Positions 13,136 to 13,687 of a stretch of DNA of 13,687 bases are shown piece by piece. The DNA is from an uncultured Eubacteriales bacterium (GTDB taxonomy: Bacteria > Bacillota > Clostridia > Oscillospirales > Butyricicoccaceae), in contig CAJUGU010000014.1 of the NCBI GenBank assembly GCA_910586105.1, positions 30,985-44,671 of the forward strand, given 5' to 3'. Each line of letters begins with the position of its first letter. Positions within the stretch are counted from its first letter, which is position 1. The translations under genes were made by a program, and so were the position numbers. The notes under the pieces are model-generated. The model saw nothing but the letters and a program-made list of their open reading frames with translations. It was not told where the DNA came from and searched no databases.

Positions 13136-13576
13136 ATGCCAAACCAGCTTGGAAAGAGCGGACTGCGTGCGACGGAGCGGCGGAAGGCGGTGCTTGCGGT
13201 GATTGAGCGAGCGAAGAAGCCGCTGACGGCGGACGAGATCCATGCGGAGGCCGTGAAAACGGAAAAGATGGGGCTATCAACAACCTATCGGGTACTATCC
13301 CAATTAACAGCGCATGAGCTGTTAATGAAAAACGAGGGGGGCGACGGCCGCTGCTATTATCAGTTGAACACGCCGCACGGGCACCGGCACACGCTGCACT
13401 GCACGGCTTGCGGGGCGGTCGTCCCAATCGAAGGTTGTCCGCTTGCGGCGCTTGAGCGGGAGCTTCGCACCGAAACGGGCTTCGTGATCACGGGGCACTC
13501 CCTGACCTTTACGGGGATCTGCCCAGACTGCCAGCGCGCGAGCGGCTCCGGCCCGGAGCCTGCGGACGAAACCTGA
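13136..13576 (+). CDS. Fur-family metal-dependent regulator
   Basis: 146 residues, the family's usual length. The ATG at 13136 follows GGGAGGTG by 5-6 bases. The N-terminal winged helix covers about 10-78 (KAVLAVIERAKKPLTADEIH, then the recognition helix LSTTYRVLSQL). The dimer and metal domain follows: HGHRHTLHC (81-89), then two zinc-binding CxxC pairs, C89/C92 (HCTACG) and C129/C132 (CPDC), which form the structural zinc site of Fur, Zur and PerR. The run of four histidines at 81-88 supplies regulatory metal ligands. Whether it senses iron, zinc or peroxide cannot be settled; the HSLTFTGICPDC end is compatible with Zur or Fur. It is divergent from copA with overlapping promoters, and a Fur-family-like box precedes the CobW gene at the far end. 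The last 12 residues (SGSGPEPADE) are a low-complexity tail. Confidence 0.9.
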   Translation: MPNQLGKSGLRATERRKAVLAVIERAKKPLTADEIHAEAVKTEKMGLSTTYRVLSQLTAHELLMKNEGGDGRCYYQLNTPHGHRHTLHCTACGAVVPIEGCPLAALERELRTETGFVITGHSLTFTGICPDCQRASGSGPEPADET

Positions 13577-13687
13577 CGCCCCTCGCCGGGGCGGCGTCCT
13601 GCTCGGACGGCGGCGGGCTCTGCCCTGCACCCGCCCCTCGCCGGGGCGGCGTCCTGCGCGGACGGCGGCAGGGCTCTGCCCTGCACC
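13577..13687. repeat. Two tandem copies of a 55-56 base GC-rich hairpin repeat
   Basis: Unit 1 is 13577-13631 and unit 2 is 13632-13687; they differ by one substitution and one extra A. Each can form three small hairpins: CGCCCC/GGGGCG, GTCC/GGAC and GGGC-TCT-GCCC, the last extended in unit 2 to a 7-base stem (GCAGGGC/GCCCTGC). The array starts right after the Fur-family stop and may continue past the window edge. The first hairpin could end the Fur-family transcript, but there is no T-run. From memory the GCAGGGCTCTGCCCTGC part resembles intergenic repeats common in Oscillospiraceae genomes. Confidence 0.8.

Overview
The window reads as chromosomal DNA of a GC-rich, low-oxygen-type Firmicute, most likely of the Oscillospiraceae/Ruminococcaceae. 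The case rests on AAAGGAGG-type ribosome binding sites before nearly every gene, textbook TTGACA/TATAAT promoters, a sigma factor paired with a DUF4179 membrane protein, a decayed Rpn-type (PD-(D/E)XK) nuclease/transposase of the kind common in Clostridia, and GC-rich intergenic hairpin repeats. Taxonomy is inference; there is no rRNA or other marker here.

Left part (1-3950). A COG0523/CobW-family metallochaperone GTPase with a very histidine-rich tail runs off the left edge on the minus strand, preceded by a Fur-family-like palindrome and a promoter. Upstream on the same strand is a MarR-family regulator, divergent from a two-component system (OmpR-type response regulator plus membrane histidine kinase, overlapping by ATGA). 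That operon ends in a strong intrinsic terminator at 3859-3887.

Middle (3951-6567). An ECF-like sigma factor overlaps by ATGA with a single-pass membrane DUF4179 protein, its probable anti-sigma or signal partner. About 780 bases without an intact gene follow. They hold a perfect 30-base palindrome with a minus-strand promoter beside it, a 104-base near-palindromic MITE-like element with a possible TAA target duplication, and an Rpn-type nuclease pseudogene broken by a frameshift and a stop.

Right part (6568-13687). On the minus strand lie an ABC-2 export operon (ATPase plus permease) whose -10 element sits inside a large inverted repeat, a GNAT acetyltransferase preceded by a small XRE regulator, and a copper operon: copA with a CopZ-like domain fused to its C terminus, followed by csoR. 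Divergent from copA is a Fur-family regulator; the -35 boxes of these two promoters overlap almost completely. The window ends in two tandem copies of a 55-56 base GC-rich hairpin repeat.

Taken together, the window is rich in metal handling (CobW chaperone, CopA/CopZ, CsoR, Fur-family regulator) and envelope signalling (two-component system, sigma/DUF4179, ABC-2 exporter). I see no phage, CRISPR array, tRNA or rRNA. I do not see a clearly new multi-gene system; the best unexplained signals are the palindromic intergenic elements, the operator-like promoter of the ABC operon, and the shared copA/Fur promoter region.
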